Shown in pieces: positions 20,118 through 30,831 of a DNA stretch of 64,000 bases. Position 1 is the first letter of the stretch, and each line of letters opens with the position of its first letter. Origin of the DNA: Leclercia sp. AS011 (GTDB lineage Bacteria > Pseudomonadota > Gammaproteobacteria > Enterobacterales > Enterobacteriaceae). The notes beneath the pieces are model-generated. The model was not told where the DNA came from. It saw only the letters and a program-made list of their open reading frames with translations, and made no database searches. The stretch lies in assembly GCF_037152535.1 (NCBI RefSeq), contig NZ_JBBCMA010000004.1:232195-296194 (forward strand), read 5' to 3'. The translations under genes and the position numbers were made by a program.

Positions 20118-20519
20118 ATGAAAAAATTCGCTGCTATTGCTGCCATCATGATGATCACCACTGCGCCGGTTTTTGCGGCTCAGGGCGGGTTTAACGGCCC
20201 GTCGGCGACGGCAACCCAGACGCAAACCCAGCAGGGCGGTTTTGTCGATAACGACGCCAACCTCACCACGGCGCAGAAGGTCAAGGATCAGAAGGACGAC
20301 AGCTGGGTAAAACTGCGCGGCAACATCACCGAGCGCCTGTCCGATGACCGCTACACCTTCCGGGATGAGAGCGGTACGGTGGTGGTAGAGATTGACCACA
20401 AGCGCTGGAACGGCGTGACCGTCACCCCGCAGGATAAGGTTGAGCTGCAGGGTAAGGTCGACAAAGAGTGGAACGATTTCGAAATCGACGTCAAACAGGT
20501 TATCAAGCTGAATAAATAA
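20118..20519 (+). CDS. ygiW: Periplasmic OB-fold (BOF) stress protein YgiW/VisP
   Basis: YgiW (VisP in Salmonella) is a small periplasmic protein that helps survival under oxidative and envelope stress. The 133-residue precursor has a signal peptide ending TTAPVFAAQGG. The mature part is a BOF domain (VKLRGNITERLSDDRYTFRDESGTVVVEIDHKRW...KVELQGKVDKEWNDFEIDVKQV), an OB-fold variant that keeps the strands but lacks the usual nucleic-acid surface. AGAGTTAAG precedes this ATG, and the signal peptide starts there, so the in-frame upstream start at 20061 was not used. QseBC regulates this gene in related bacteria. Confidence 0.95.
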   Translation: MKKFAAIAAIMMITTAPVFAAQGGFNGPSATATQTQTQQGGFVDNDANLTTAQKVKDQKDDSWVKLRGNITERLSDDRYTFRDESGTVVVEIDHKRWNGVTVTPQDKVELQGKVDKEWNDFEIDVKQVIKLNK

Positions 20520-20524
20520 CCCGC

Positions 20525-20554
20525 AAAGGGGCCGCCAGAGCGGCCCTTTTTCTT
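20525..20554 (+). terminator. Rho-independent terminator of ygiW
   Basis: GGGCCGC-CAGA-GCGGCCC (20529-20546) is followed by TTTTT. Confidence 0.9.
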
Positions 20555-20638
20555 TGTGACTCGACTCGCCAGATGAGGTAGTATCTGCGGCAATATTGCC
20601 TGAAACCAACTGGTTTCTGAGTTGAGGAATCCCATTTA

Positions 20639-22897
20639 ATGAGCGATATGGCAGAGCGCCTCGCGCTACATGAATTCACGGAAAACGCCTACCTGAACTA
20701 CTCCATGTACGTCATCATGGACAGGGCGTTACCGTTTATCGGTGATGGGCTGAAACCCGTTCAGCGCCGCATCGTGTATGCGATGTCTGAGCTGGGTCTG
20801 AACGCCAGCGCCAAGTTTAAAAAATCCGCCCGTACCGTGGGTGACGTGCTGGGTAAATACCATCCGCACGGCGACAGCGCCTGTTATGAAGCCATGGTGC
20901 TGATGGCCCAGCCGTTCTCTTACCGTTATCCGCTGGTCGACGGCCAGGGGAACTGGGGCGCGCCGGACGATCCGAAGTCCTTCGCGGCGATGCGTTACAC
21001 CGAATCCCGTCTCTCTAAATATGCCGAACTACTGCTCAGCGAGCTGGGCCAGGGCACCGTGGAGTGGGTACCGAACTTCGACGGGACGATGCAGGAGCCG
21101 AAAATGCTGCCTGCGCGTCTGCCGAACATCCTGCTGAACGGCACCACCGGCATTGCCGTGGGGATGGCGACGGACATTCCGCCGCACAACCTGCGTGAAG
21201 TGGCGAAAGCGGCCATCACCCTGATTGAACAGCCGAAAACCTCGCTGGATGAGCTGCTGGATATCGTCCAGGGGCCGGACTACCCGACCGAAGCGGAAAT
21301 CATCACCTCCCGGGCGGAAATCCGCAAAATCTACCAGAACGGGCGCGGCTCCGTGCGCATGCGCGCGGTATGGACCAAAGAGGACGGCGCAGTGGTGATC
21401 ACCGCGCTGCCGCACCAGGTTTCCGGCGCGAAAGTGCTGGAGCAGATCGCCGCCCAGATGCGCAATAAAAAGCTGCCGATGGTGGATGACCTGCGCGATG
21501 AATCCGACCACGAAAACCCGACCCGTCTGGTGATCGTGCCGCGTTCCAACCGCGTGGACATGGAGCCGGTGATGAACCACCTGTTCGCCACCACCGATCT
21601 GGAAAAAAGCTACCGTATCAACCTGAACATGATCGGCCTCGACGGGCGTCCGGCGGTGAAAAACCTGCTGGAGATCCTCACCGAGTGGCTGACCTTCCGC
21701 CGCGATACGGTGCGTCGTCGTCTGAACCACCGTCTGGAGAAAGTGCTTAAGCGCCTGCATATCCTTGAAGGTTTGCTGGTGGCGTTCCTCAATATCGACG
21801 AAGTGATTGAGATCATCCGTACCGAGGACGAACCGAAGCCCGCGCTGATGTCGCGCTTTGGCATCAGCGAAACCCAGGCCGAAGCGATCCTCGAGCTGAA
21901 GCTGCGCCATCTCGCCAAGCTGGAAGAGATGAAGATCCGCGGCGAGCAGAACGAGCTGGAAAAAGAGCGCGATCAGCTGCAGGCGATCCTCGCCTCCGAA
22001 CGCAAGATGAACACCCTGCTGAAGAAAGAGCTGCAGGCGGACGCCGATGCCTTCGGTGACGACCGTCGTTCTCCGCTGCACGAGCGCGAAGAAGCGAAGG
22101 CGATGAGCGAGCATGACATGCAGCCGTCCGAGCCGGTGACCATCGTCCTTTCTCAGAGCGGCTGGGTGCGTAGCGCCAAAGGCCACGACATCGACGCCCC
22201 GGGCCTGAGTTACAAAGCGGGCGACAGCTTCAAAGCCGCCGTGAAGGGCAAGAGCAACCAGCCGGTGGCCTTTATCGATACCACCGGGCGCAGCTACGCC
22301 ATCGATCCTATCACGCTGCCGTCGGCGCGCGGGCAGGGCGAGCCGCTCACCGGCAAGCTGACGCTGCCGCCGGGGGCGACGGTTGAGCATATGCTGATGG
22401 AAGGCGACGAGCAGAAGCTGCTGCTGGCCTCCGACGCGGGCTACGGCTTTATCTGTACCTTTAACGATCTGGTGTCGCGTAACCGCGCGGGCAAGGCGTT
22501 GATTAGCCTGCCGGATAACGCGCACGTTATGCCGCCACTGGTGATTGAGGACGAGAGCGACATGCTGCTGGCAATCTCTGCCGCAGGCCGGATGCTGATG
22601 TTCCCGGTCAGCGATCTGCCGCAGCTGTCGAAAGGGAAGGGCAACAAGATCATCAGTATCCCGTCAGCGGAAGCGGCAAAAGGCGAAGATGGCCTGGCGC
22701 ATCTCTTCCTGCTGCCGCCGCAGAGCACCCTGACCATTCATGTCGGCAAGCGTAAGATCAAACTGCGTCCGGAAGAGCTGCAGAAGGTGGTTGGCGAGCG
22801 CGGACGTCGCGGTTCACTGATGCGCGGCCTGCAACGCATTGACCGCGTGGAGATCGACTCTCCGAACCGCGGCAATGCGAGCGATAACGAAGCGTAA
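20639..22897 (+). CDS. parC: DNA topoisomerase IV subunit A
   Basis: ParC is the DNA-breaking subunit of topoisomerase IV. The 752-residue protein is complete. The winged helix contains the catalytic tyrosine in [10 protein letters not shown] (Tyr120 by E. coli numbering). The quinolone-resistance-determining loop reads [12 protein letters not shown], that is Ser80 and Glu84, the susceptible state. The C-terminal pinwheel repeats are intact ([38 protein letters not shown]). Unlike E. coli gene pairs elsewhere, parC and parE are separated here by the island, qseBC and ygiW. Confidence 0.98.
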   Translation: MSDMAERLALHEFTENAYLNYSMYVIMDRALPFIGDGLKPVQRRIVYAMSELGLNASAKFKKSARTVGDVLGKYHPHGDSACYEAMVLMAQPFSYRYPLVDGQGNWGAPDDPKSFAAMRYTESRLSKYAELLLSELGQGTVEWVPNFDGTMQEPKMLPARLPNILLNGTTGIAVGMATDIPPHNLREVAKAAITLIEQPKTSLDELLDIVQGPDYPTEAEIITSRAEIRKIYQNGRGSVRMRAVWTKEDGAVVITALPHQVSGAKVLEQIAAQMRNKKLPMVDDLRDESDHENPTRLVIVPRSNRVDMEPVMNHLFATTDLEKSYRINLNMIGLDGRPAVKNLLEILTEWLTFRRDTVRRRLNHRLEKVLKRLHILEGLLVAFLNIDEVIEIIRTEDEPKPALMSRFGISETQAEAILELKLRHLAKLEEMKIRGEQNELEKERDQLQAILASERKMNTLLKKELQADADAFGDDRRSPLHEREEAKAMSEHDMQPSEPVTIVLSQSGWVRSAKGHDIDAPGLSYKAGDSFKAAVKGKSNQPVAFIDTTGRSYAIDPITLPSARGQGEPLTGKLTLPPGATVEHMLMEGDEQKLLLASDAGYGFICTFNDLVSRNRAGKALISLPDNAHVMPPLVIEDESDMLLAISAAGRMLMFPVSDLPQLSKGKGNKIISIPSAEAAKGEDGLAHLFLLPPQSTLTIHVGKRKIKLRPEELQKVVGERGRRGSLMRGLQRIDRVEIDSPNRGNASDNEA

Positions 22898-22907
22898 CAA
22901 TGCCTCC

Positions 22908-22928
22908 CCCCCTCCGTTCAGGAGGGGG
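22908..22928 (+). terminator. GC hairpin after parC
   Basis: An 8-bp stem, CCCCCTCC-GTTCA-GGAGGGGG, starts 11 bp after the parC stop. It lacks a T-run, so it may only slow transcription into plsC. Confidence 0.45.
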
Positions 22929-23019
22929 TCTCGCGAAAAACATCCGTTATAAAAACAAAAGAGTTACCCGCTTACAGTTGCAGTATAATCGTCAGCTGTC
23001 AGGGGTTTTTGAGGTCGCT

Positions 23020-23757
23020 ATGCTATTAATTGTTCGTTCCATTCTTGCCGTTATTTACTGCATTCTGGTCTGTGTTTTCGGCTGTATTTACTGCCTGTTC
23101 AGCCCGCGTAATCCAAAGCACGTTGCCACCTTTGGCCACATGTTTGCCCGTCTGGGGCCGCTGTTTGGTCTGAAAGTAGAAACGCGTCTGCCGGAAGGGG
23201 CAGAGAACTATGGCAACGCTATCTATATCGGTAACCATCAGAACAACTACGATATGGTCACCGCGGCCAAAATCGTCCAGCCGCCAACCGTGACCGTGGG
23301 CAAAAAGAGCCTGCTGTGGGTGCCGTTCTTCGGCCTGCTCTACTGGCTGACCGGCAACCTGCTGATCGACCGTAACAACCGCGCCAAAGCGCACGGCACT
23401 ATCGCTGAGGTGGTGAACCACTTCAAAAAGCGCAAAATTTCCATCTGGATGTTCCCGGAAGGGACCCGCAGCCGGGGTCGTGGCCTGCTGCCGTTTAAAA
23501 CTGGCGCGTTTCACGCCGCAATTGCGGCAGGTGTTCCTATTATTCCGGTGTGTGTTTCCAACACATCGAATAAGATAAACCTCAACCGCCTGCGTAACGG
23601 CCTGGTGATTGTCGAGATGCTGCCGCCGGTCGATGTCAGTCAATATGGCAAAGATCAGGTGCGCGAGCTGGCGGCCCACTGCCGCGAATTAATGCTGAAT
23701 AAAATCGCTGAGCTCGATAAAGAAGTCGCAGAGCGCGAAGCCGCTGGCAGGGTTTAA
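23020..23757 (+). CDS. plsC: 1-acyl-sn-glycerol-3-phosphate acyltransferase
   Basis: PlsC transfers the second acyl chain to lysophosphatidic acid, giving phosphatidic acid at the inner membrane. The 245 residues equal E. coli PlsC. A hydrophobic anchor occupies about 1-28, followed by the acyltransferase motifs NHQNNYD (HX4D; catalytic His and Asp), LLIDRNNR, WMFPEGTRSRGRG (glycerol-phosphate binding) and GVPIIPV. I chose the ATG at 23020 because it starts the membrane segment and matches the family; an in-frame upstream ATG at 22900 covers the parC hairpin. Confidence 0.97.
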   Translation: MLLIVRSILAVIYCILVCVFGCIYCLFSPRNPKHVATFGHMFARLGPLFGLKVETRLPEGAENYGNAIYIGNHQNNYDMVTAAKIVQPPTVTVGKKSLLWVPFFGLLYWLTGNLLIDRNNRAKAHGTIAEVVNHFKKRKISIWMFPEGTRSRGRGLLPFKTGAFHAAIAAGVPIIPVCVSNTSNKINLNRLRNGLVIVEMLPPVDVSQYGKDQVRELAAHCRELMLNKIAELDKEVAEREAAGRV

Positions 23758-23816
23758 GCCGGCTTGAAGGGAAAACGAATTCCCGCGTTGTCAGTACGTT
23801 TATACATGGAGCTAAT

Positions 23817-25229
23817 ATGTCACTCAGTCGCCGTCAGTTTATTCAGGCATCGGGTATCGCCCTTTGTGCAGGTGCGGTTCCGCTGAGGGCAAACGCCGCC
23901 GGGCAGCAGCAGCCGCTGCCCATCCCGCCGTTACTCGAATCCCGTCGCGGCCAGCCGCTGTTCCTGACGTTACAGCGTACCCACTGGTCGTTCACCCAGG
24001 GCACGCGGGCGAACGTCTGGGGCGTCAACGGACGCTACCTCGGCCCGACCGTGCGCGTCTGGAGCGGCGATGACGTCAAACTGATCTACAGCAACCGCCT
24101 GGCGGAGAATGTCGCCATGACCATCAGCGGTTTGCAGGTGCCGGGCCCGCTGCTGGGCGGCGCGCCGCGCATGATGTCCCCGAGCGCCGACTGGGCGCCG
24201 GTTCTGCCCGTTCGCCAGAACGCCGCCACCCTCTGGTATCACGCCAATACGCCAAACCGCACCGCGCAGCAGGTCTATACCGGCCTGGCGGGGATGTGGC
24301 TGGTGGAAGATGAGATCAGCAAATCCCTGCCGATCCCCAATCACTACGGGGTCGATGACTTCCCGATCATCATTCAGGACAAGCGGCTGGATAACTTCGG
24401 TACGCCGGAGTACAGCGAGCCGGGCAGCGGGGGCTTTGTCGGCGACACGCTGCTGGTGAACGGCGCGCAGAGCCCGTATGTCGAGGTGTCACGCGGCTGG
24501 GTGCGTCTGCGCCTGCTGAATGCCTCCAACTCGCGCCGCTATCAGTTACAGATGAGCGACGGCCGGGCGCTGCACGTGATTGCCGGGGATCAGGGCTTCT
24601 TACCCGCTCCGGTGCCGGTGAAGCAGCTGGCGCTGGCCCCGGGCGAGCGACGCGAAATCCTGGTGGATATGACCAACGGCGATGAAGTCTCCATCACCTG
24701 CGGTGAGGCGGCGGGCATCGTTGACCGTCTGCGCGGCTTCTTTGAACCGTCCAGCATTCTGGTCTCGACTCTGGTATTGACCCTGCGTCCCACCGGCCTG
24801 TTGCCGCTGGTGACCGACACCCTACCGATGCGCCTGCTGCCGGAGGAAATCCTGAGCGGGACGCCGGTGCGTACCCGGGATATCAGCCTCGGCGACGATC
24901 CGGGCATCAACGGCCAACTGTGGGATGTAAACCGCATTGATATTACCGCCCAGCAGGGCACCTGGGAGCGCTGGACGGTGCGTGCCGACATGCCGCAGGC
25001 GTTCCATATTGAAGGGGTGCGGTTCCTGGTGCGTAACGTCAACGGGGCGATGCCGTTCCCGGAAGACCGGGGCTGGAAAGATACCGTCTGGGTCGACGGA
25101 CAGGTGGAACTGCTGGTCTATTACGGTCAGCCTTCCTGGCCGCACTTCCCGTTCCTGTTCCACAGCCAGACGCTGGAGATGATGGACAGGGGCTCCGTAG
25201 GACAAATGTTAATCAATCCGGCACCGTAA
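23817..25229 (+). CDS. ftsP: Cell-division protein FtsP (SufI)
   Basis: FtsP is a periplasmic multicopper-oxidase-fold protein that protects the divisome under stress but has lost copper catalysis. The 470-residue precursor has a textbook twin-arginine signal ([24 protein letters not shown], motif at residues 4-9), so it is exported folded by Tat. Three cupredoxin-like domains follow. The positions where laccases have HxH copper ligands are not conserved here (for example [14 protein letters not shown] at the C terminus), as expected for SufI. It follows plsC after 59 bp. Confidence 0.96.
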   Translation: MSLSRRQFIQASGIALCAGAVPLRANAAGQQQPLPIPPLLESRRGQPLFLTLQRTHWSFTQGTRANVWGVNGRYLGPTVRVWSGDDVKLIYSNRLAENVAMTISGLQVPGPLLGGAPRMMSPSADWAPVLPVRQNAATLWYHANTPNRTAQQVYTGLAGMWLVEDEISKSLPIPNHYGVDDFPIIIQDKRLDNFGTPEYSEPGSGGFVGDTLLVNGAQSPYVEVSRGWVRLRLLNASNSRRYQLQMSDGRALHVIAGDQGFLPAPVPVKQLALAPGERREILVDMTNGDEVSITCGEAAGIVDRLRGFFEPSSILVSTLVLTLRPTGLLPLVTDTLPMRLLPEEILSGTPVRTRDISLGDDPGINGQLWDVNRIDITAQQGTWERWTVRADMPQAFHIEGVRFLVRNVNGAMPFPEDRGWKDTVWVDGQVELLVYYGQPSWPHFPFLFHSQTLEMMDRGSVGQMLINPAP

Positions 25230-25234
25230 GTTTT

Positions 25235-25304
25235 GCCGGGTGGCGGCTTCGCCTTACCCGGCCTACATGCCCCGTAGGCCCGGTAAGCGCAGCGCCACCG
25301 GGCA
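25235..25304. repeat. BIME with two REP units
   Basis: GCCGGGTGGCGGCTTCGCC and GGCCCGGTAAGCGCAGCGCC units lie head to head after ftsP. Confidence 0.85.
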
Positions 25305-25393
25305 ATAATATCTACGCACAATACTCCTTCATTTCCCACAATGATCCAGCGTATAATCCCGCTCCTTTTGTCTATTTTTTCTTCGGAAGCATT

Positions 25394-27565
25394 ATGAGCG
25401 CAATTTCCCTGATCCAGCCGGATCGTGACCTCTTCTCCTGGCCCCAGTACTGGGCGGCCTGCTTTGGACCGGCGCCGTTCCTGCCGATGTCTCGTGAAGA
25501 GATGGACCAACTCGGCTGGGACAGCTGCGACATTATTCTGGTGACCGGCGATGCCTACGTCGATCACCCGAGCTTCGGCATGGCGATCTGTGGACGCATG
25601 CTTGAAGCCCAGGGCTTCCGCGTCGGGATCATTGCCCAGCCGGACTGGAACAGCAAAGAGGACTTTATGCGCCTCGGTAAACCGAACCTGTTCTTCGGCG
25701 TCACCGCGGGCAACATGGACTCGATGATCAACCGCTATACCGCCGACCGCAAACTGCGTCACGACGACGCCTACACCGCAGATAACGTGGCCGGCAAGCG
25801 TCCGGATCGCGCCACTCTCGTCTACACCCAACGATGCAAAGAAGCATGGAAAGACGTGCCGGTCATCCTGGGTGGCATCGAGGCGAGCCTGCGCCGTACC
25901 GCCCATTACGACTACTGGTCTGATACCGTGCGCCGTTCGGTGCTGGTGGACTCCAAAGCCGACATGCTGATCTTCGGCAACGGCGAGCGTCCGCTGGTGG
26001 AAGTGGCGCACCGTCTCTCCCAGGGCGAGCCGGTAGGCAACATCCGCGACGTGCGTAACACCGCCATCATGGTGAAAGAGGCCCTGCCGGGCTGGAGCGG
26101 GGTGGACTCCCGTATCATCGACATGCCGGGCAAAATCGACCCGATCCCGCACCCGTACGGCGACGATCTGCCGTGTGCGGATAACAAACCGGTTGAGCCG
26201 AAGAAAGCCGAAGCCAAAGCCATCACCGTGCAGCCGCCGCGTCCAAAGCCGTGGGAAAAGACCTACGTGCTGCTGCCGTCCTTTGAGAAAGTTAAAGCTG
26301 ACAAAGTGCTTTACGCTCACGCTTCCCGAATTCTGCACCACGAAACCAACCCGGGCTGTGCCCGCGCGCTGATGCAAAAGCACGGCGAGCGCTATATCTG
26401 GGTCAACCCGCCGGCGATCCCGCTCTCCACTGAAGAGATGGACAGCGTCTTTGCCCTGCCGTACAAGCGCGTGCCGCACCCTTCATACGGTGACAGCCGT
26501 ATTCCGGCCTATGAGATGATCCGCTTCTCGATCAACATCATGCGCGGCTGCTTCGGCGGGTGCTCCTTCTGCTCCATTACCGAGCACGAAGGCCGCATTA
26601 TTCAGAGCCGTTCCGAAGAGTCGATTGTTAACGAGATCGAAGCCATTCGCGACACGGTACCGGGCTTTACCGGCGTCATCTCCGATCTGGGTGGCCCGAC
26701 GGCCAACATGTACATGCTGCGCTGTAAGTCGCCGCGTGCGGAGCAGACCTGTCGTCGTCTCTCCTGCGTCTATCCGAGCATTTGCGAGCACATGGACACC
26801 AACCACGAGCCGACGATCAACCTGTATCGTCGCGCCCGCGACCTGAAGGGCATCAAGAAGATCCTCATCGCTTCCGGGGTGCGCTATGACATCGCGGTGG
26901 AAGATCCGCGCTACATCAAAGAGCTGGCGACTCACCACGTGGGCGGCTATCTGAAGATTGCCCCGGAGCATACCGAAGAAGGGCCGCTGTCGAAGATGAT
27001 GAAGCCGGGGATGGGCAGCTACGACCGCTTCAAAGAGCTGTTCGATACCTACTCTAAACAGGCCGGGAAAGAGCAGTATCTGATCCCGTACTTCATCTCT
27101 GCCCACCCGGGTACGCGTGATGAGGACATGGTCAACCTGGCCCTGTGGCTGAAGCAGCGCCGCTTCCGTCTGGATCAGGTGCAGAACTTCTACCCGTCAC
27201 CGCTGGCGAACTCGACCACCATGTATTACACCGGCAAGAACCCGCTGAGTAAGATTGGCTATAAGAGTGAGGATGTGGTGGTGCCGAAGGGGGATAAACA
27301 GCGTCGCCTGCATAAAGCCCTGCTGCGTTATCACGATCCGGCTAACTGGCCGCTGATCCGTCAGGCGCTGGAAGAGATGGGTAAAAAGCACCTGATCGGC
27401 TCGCGTCGCGACTGCCTGGTACCTGCGCCAACCCTGGATGAGATGCGCGAAGCGCGTCGCCAGAATCGCAATACCCGTCCGGCGCTGACCAAGCACACGC
27501 CGATAGTGCATCAGCGTTCGAACGGTAATTCCAGTGTGAAGAAGCCCGTGAAGCGCAAAGCGTAA
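25394..27565 (+). CDS. ygiQ: Radical SAM protein YgiQ
   Basis: YgiQ is a large UPF0313 radical-SAM enzyme whose reaction is unknown. The 723 residues include an N-terminal cobalamin-binding-like/SpoU-unrelated region (about 1-330), then the radical-SAM core with the cluster motif [12 protein letters not shown] (CX3CX2C) near residue 380, and a DUF3362-type C-terminal domain ending in a basic tail (KKPVKRKA). The core also shows the GGPTANMY and APEHTEEG segments typical of the family. It is monocistronic and converges on dkgA through a shared terminator. E. coli yqhG and yqhH, which lie in this gap, are absent. Confidence 0.94.
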   Translation: MSAISLIQPDRDLFSWPQYWAACFGPAPFLPMSREEMDQLGWDSCDIILVTGDAYVDHPSFGMAICGRMLEAQGFRVGIIAQPDWNSKEDFMRLGKPNLFFGVTAGNMDSMINRYTADRKLRHDDAYTADNVAGKRPDRATLVYTQRCKEAWKDVPVILGGIEASLRRTAHYDYWSDTVRRSVLVDSKADMLIFGNGERPLVEVAHRLSQGEPVGNIRDVRNTAIMVKEALPGWSGVDSRIIDMPGKIDPIPHPYGDDLPCADNKPVEPKKAEAKAITVQPPRPKPWEKTYVLLPSFEKVKADKVLYAHASRILHHETNPGCARALMQKHGERYIWVNPPAIPLSTEEMDSVFALPYKRVPHPSYGDSRIPAYEMIRFSINIMRGCFGGCSFCSITEHEGRIIQSRSEESIVNEIEAIRDTVPGFTGVISDLGGPTANMYMLRCKSPRAEQTCRRLSCVYPSICEHMDTNHEPTINLYRRARDLKGIKKILIASGVRYDIAVEDPRYIKELATHHVGGYLKIAPEHTEEGPLSKMMKPGMGSYDRFKELFDTYSKQAGKEQYLIPYFISAHPGTRDEDMVNLALWLKQRRFRLDQVQNFYPSPLANSTTMYYTGKNPLSKIGYKSEDVVVPKGDKQRRLHKALLRYHDPANWPLIRQALEEMGKKHLIGSRRDCLVPAPTLDEMREARRQNRNTRPALTKHTPIVHQRSNGNSSVKKPVKRKA

Positions 27566-27567
27566 AT

Positions 27568-27598
27568 AAAAAACCCCGGCTTGCCGGGGTTTTTTTTA
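27568..27598. terminator. Bidirectional terminator ygiQ/dkgA
   Basis: A symmetric stem, ACCCCGGC-TT-GCCGGGGT, lies between an A-run and a T-run. Confidence 0.92.
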
Positions 27599-27604
27599 AC
27601 GCAA

Positions 27605-28432
27605 TTAACCGCCAAACTGGTCCGGATCCGGCCCTAAACGCTTGCCTTTATCCAGCTTCGCAATTTCACCCAGCTCGTCTTTATCCAGACGGAAATCCCA
27701 CACGTTGAAGTTCTCCGCGATGCGCGACGGGGTAACGGATTTCGGGATCACCACCAGGCCGCAGTCCAGATGCCAGCGAATGACAATCTGTGCCGGGGTT
27801 TTGCCGTACTTGTCGGCGAGGTCGCGGATAATTTTCTGATCGAAGACTCCTTCGCCGCCCTGTGCCAGCGGGCTCCAGGATTCAGTCTGGATCTTGTGGG
27901 TCGCATTCCATGAGTGCAGCTGACGCTGCTGCATCAGCGGGTGCAGTTCAATCTGGTTGATCACCGGGGCAACGCCCGTCTCATCAATCAGGCGCTGCAG
28001 ATGGTGGACCTGGAAATTACAGACCCCGATGCTCTTCACCAGCCCGGCTTTTTGCAGGTCAATCATCCCTTTCCAGGCTTCGACATAGTGGTCGATGGCC
28101 GGAACCGGCCAGTGCATCAGGTACAGATCGACGAAATCGAGTTGCAGCTTGTCCAGGCTCTCCTGTAGAGCCTCCGCCGGACGTTTCTGGTCATCGTTCC
28201 ACAGCTTGGTGGTGATGAACAACTCATCGCGCGACATGCCAGCGCTGGCCAGCGCTTTGCCCACGCCGTCCTCATTTTTGTAGGCCGCCGCGGTATCAAT
28301 GGAGCGATAGCCGACTTCCAGTGCTTTATGAATGGCGGAGACGACCTCGTCGTTACCGGCTTTCCATACGCCGAGCCCCAACTGGGGCATTACGTTGCCG
28401 TCCTGAAGCTTGATTACGGTTTGGTTTGCCAT
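27605..28432 (-). CDS. dkgA: Methylglyoxal / 2,5-diketo-D-gluconate reductase A
   Basis: DkgA is an NADPH-dependent aldo-keto reductase that reduces methylglyoxal and 2,5-diketogluconate. The 275 residues equal E. coli DkgA. The catalytic tetrad is visible: Asp and Tyr in SIDTAAAYKNE, Lys in TTKLWND, and His in YLMHWPVP. The C-terminal PKSVTPSRIAENFNVWDF binds the NADPH phosphate. I used the ATG with AAGGAGGAAA in front. It follows yqhD, the usual YqhC-controlled pair. Confidence 0.97.
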   Translation of the reverse strand: MANQTVIKLQDGNVMPQLGLGVWKAGNDEVVSAIHKALEVGYRSIDTAAAYKNEDGVGKALASAGMSRDELFITTKLWNDDQKRPAEALQESLDKLQLDFVDLYLMHWPVPAIDHYVEAWKGMIDLQKAGLVKSIGVCNFQVHHLQRLIDETGVAPVINQIELHPLMQQRQLHSWNATHKIQTESWSPLAQGGEGVFDQKIIRDLADKYGKTPAQIVIRWHLDCGLVVIPKSVTPSRIAENFNVWDFRLDKDELGEIAKLDKGKRLGPDPDQFGG

Positions 28433-28453
28433 TTTTCCTCCTTCATTGGACAT

Positions 28454-28477
28454 CCACCAGAGGTAGTCCTCTGGTGG
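28454..28477 (-). other. Perfect 10-bp hairpin between yqhD and dkgA
   Basis: CCACCAGAGG-TAGT-CCTCTGGTGG lies 21 bp upstream of the dkgA start inside the likely yqhD-dkgA transcript. No U-run follows in the direction of transcription, so it is more likely an RNA-stability or translational element than a terminator. Confidence 0.6.
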
Positions 28478-28537
28478 CGTATGTGCATTAAGCCTGGCCT
28501 AAATGCCGAAAAACGAAAGGTAAGCGCGTAAAATCGC

Positions 28538-29701
28538 TTAGCGAGCAGCCTCGTAAATACGGCGGCTCACATCGAGAGTAATGTCGTGATGCTCACCGAT
28601 CTGCGTCATGCCGTGTTCTTCCAGTTTCGCCAGCAGGGCAGGGATGGAGCTCCCGTCCAGGCCGTAGCCGGAGAGGCGCGTTGGCACGCCCAGCTGCTCG
28701 AAGAAGTTGCGGGTGGCGACGATAGCGGCATCGATACGCTCGTCGTCAGAACCCTCGGTGATCCCCCAGACGCGCTCAGCGTACTGCAGCAGTTTTCCGC
28801 GTTTGGTGTCGCGTTTTTCATTCCACAGCGCAGGCAGCACCACCGCCAGGGTCTGGGCGTGATCGAGGCCGTGCATCGCCGTCAGCTCGTGGCCCAGCAT
28901 GTGGGTGGCCCAGTCCTGCGGCACGCCCGCGCCAATCAGGCCGTTCAGCGCCTGAGTCGCGGCCCACATGACGTTGGCACGCACTTCGTAGTTTTCCGGC
29001 TCTTTCAGCGCCAGCGGACCGTCTTCGATCAGGGTCAGCAGAATGCCCTCTGCGAAACGATCCTGAATTTTGGCGTTTACCGGATAAGTGACGTACTGCT
29101 CAACGGTATGAACAAAAGCATCCACCACGCCGTTCGCCACCTGACGCGGCGGCAGGGTATAGGTGTAAACCGGATCCAGCACCGCAAATACCGGCTGCAC
29201 GTGCTCGTTCATGAAGGCCTGCTTGTCGCCGGTGGTTTTACGGGAGATCACCGCGCCTTTGTTGGATTCGGAGCCGGTAGCGGGCAGGGTCAGCACGGAG
29301 CCCATCGGGATGGCGCTTTTGATGTCGCTGCCGCCGGTCTGCAGGATGTGCCACGGATCGATGCCGTCAGCGTAGTGGGCTGCCGCGGCGATAAATTTGG
29401 TGCCGTCCAGCACCGAACCGCCGCCCACGGCCAGCAGGAAAGTGATCTGCTCATCGCGGGCGATTTTCACCGCGTTCATCAGAGTTTCGTAAGAGGGGTT
29501 TGGCTCGATGCCGCCGAACTCGCGCACGTCCAGACCTTCCAGCGCGCTGTAGACCTGATCCAGCACGCCGTTCTTCTTCACGCTGCCGCCGCCGTAGGTG
29601 ATCAGCACGCGGGCGTCGGCCGGGATCTGCTCGCGCAGATCGGCGATGGCGTCTTTACCAAACAGAATGCGGGTCGGGGTATGGAGATTGAAATTGTTCA
29701 T
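28538..29701 (-). CDS. yqhD: NADPH-dependent aldehyde reductase YqhD
   Basis: YqhD is an iron/zinc-type alcohol dehydrogenase that detoxifies aldehydes such as glyoxal, acrolein and those from lipid peroxidation. The 387 residues contain the NADPH site (ITYGGGSVKKNG, the GGGS that recognises the phosphate; GGGSVLDGTKF) and metal ligands in NGVVDAFVHTVEQY and MLGHELTAMHGLDHAQTLAVVLPAL. The gene diverges from its activator yqhC and precedes dkgA by about 105 bp. Confidence 0.97.
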   Translation of the reverse strand: MNNFNLHTPTRILFGKDAIADLREQIPADARVLITYGGGSVKKNGVLDQVYSALEGLDVREFGGIEPNPSYETLMNAVKIARDEQITFLLAVGGGSVLDGTKFIAAAAHYADGIDPWHILQTGGSDIKSAIPMGSVLTLPATGSESNKGAVISRKTTGDKQAFMNEHVQPVFAVLDPVYTYTLPPRQVANGVVDAFVHTVEQYVTYPVNAKIQDRFAEGILLTLIEDGPLALKEPENYEVRANVMWAATQALNGLIGAGVPQDWATHMLGHELTAMHGLDHAQTLAVVLPALWNEKRDTKRGKLLQYAERVWGITEGSDDERIDAAIVATRNFFEQLGVPTRLSGYGLDGSSIPALLAKLEEHGMTQIGEHHDITLDVSRRIYEAAR

Positions 29702-29755
29702 TGTTCGTTCCCTTAGGTGGGTGAAAATATCGGGCTAACTGATGGTGCCCATTGT

Positions 29756-29773
29756 GGCGAGCGCAGGCTCGCC
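29756..29773. promoter_or_regulatory. Inverted repeat in the yqhD/yqhC intergenic region
   Basis: GGCGAGC-GCAG-GCTCGCC is a perfect 7-bp inverted repeat 55 bp upstream of the yqhD start. It is a candidate YqhC operator by position only. Confidence 0.35.
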
Positions 29774-29884
29774 TCTCAATGCACATTCCTGCCGTTGTCT
29801 TGCCCATTTCTACAGGGTACTGGAGAAACTGTGAAAAACCGCGCACACTGCAACGGTCACAAACCCTGGTCGGATTGAGCAAAT

Positions 29885-30781
29885 ATGAACCGCGATGAAA
29901 CCTGCCTTCAGCTAACGGCGCAAATTAAAACACTGAAAGATAATGGAAAGAATCTCGATGCACTGTTGCCGGACGTGCGCCTGCTGTACGGCACCCAGCC
30001 CGGTACCCGCACCCCGGTGATGTACCAGCCGGGTATCATTTTTCTCTTTTCCGGGCATAAAATTGGCTATATCAACGAGCGGGTGTTCCGCTATGACCCG
30101 CGCGAATATCTGCTTCTGACAGTACCTTTACCCTTCGAATGTGAAACCTTCGCGACAGAAGCCGTACCGCTGGCCGGGATCCGTTTAAATGTGGATATCC
30201 TGCAGTTGCAGGAGCTGCTGATGGATATTGGCGAAGACGAGCTGTTTTGTCCGTCGATGGCGGCCAGCGGGATCAACTCCGCCACGCTGACGGATGAGAT
30301 CCTCTGCGCCATTGAGCGCCTGCTGGATGTGATGGCGCGCCCGCTGGACGCGCGCATCCTCGGGAAGCAGATTGTGCGCGAGATCCTCTATCACGTGCTG
30401 CTGGGGCCGGGTGGCGGGGCGCTGCTGGCGCTGGTCAGCCGTCAAACCCACTTCAGCCTGATCAGCCGGGTATTGAAGCGTATTGAGAGCCAGTACACCG
30501 AAAACCTGAGCGTCGACCAGCTGGCGGCTGAGGCCAATATGAGCGTCTCAGCGTTTCACCATAACTTTAAATCGGTGACCAGCACCTCGCCGCTGCAATA
30601 TCTCAAGAGCTATCGCCTGCACAAGGCGCGGATGATGATGATCCACGACGGCATGAAGGCCAGCGCGGCCGCGCTGCGGGTGGGGTATGAAAGCGCGTCG
30701 CAGTTCAGTCGGGAGTTCAAACGCTACTTCGGGGTCACGCCAGGGGAAGATGCGGCGCGGATCCGGATGATGCAGGGGTAG
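29885..30781 (+). CDS. yqhC: AraC-family activator YqhC
   Basis: YqhC senses reactive aldehydes and activates yqhD-dkgA. The 298-residue protein has the AraC_N sensor domain (about 25-180: [44 protein letters not shown]), which places it in the YqhC/DUF-type AraC subgroup, and two C-terminal HTH motifs ([66 protein letters not shown]). It is divergent from yqhD. Confidence 0.95.
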   Translation: MNRDETCLQLTAQIKTLKDNGKNLDALLPDVRLLYGTQPGTRTPVMYQPGIIFLFSGHKIGYINERVFRYDPREYLLLTVPLPFECETFATEAVPLAGIRLNVDILQLQELLMDIGEDELFCPSMAASGINSATLTDEILCAIERLLDVMARPLDARILGKQIVREILYHVLLGPGGGALLALVSRQTHFSLISRVLKRIESQYTENLSVDQLAAEANMSVSAFHHNFKSVTSTSPLQYLKSYRLHKARMMMIHDGMKASAAALRVGYESASQFSREFKRYFGVTPGEDAARIRMMQG

Positions 30782-30793
30782 GGAGGACGTTAC

Positions 30794-30822
30794 AGGCCGG
30801 GCAAACGCAGTGCCGCCCGGCG
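30794..30822. repeat. REP element between yqhC and yghB
   Basis: A single AGGCCGGGCAAACGCAGTGC / CCGCCCGGC palindrome lies between the convergent genes. Confidence 0.8.
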
Positions 30823-30831
30823 CAGTTCCTG

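Noticed and set aside
21029..22525. 498-residue open frame antisense to parC
   Set aside because: It lies wholly inside the highly conserved topoisomerase gene and shows His/Gln-rich shadow composition.
22900..23019. Longer PlsC reading from the parC end
   Set aside because: The extension covers a GC hairpin and does not match PlsC, whose membrane segment begins at 23020.
25127..26479. 450-residue antisense frame across ftsP-ygiQ
   Set aside because: It crosses a BIME and the start of ygiQ and has shadow composition.
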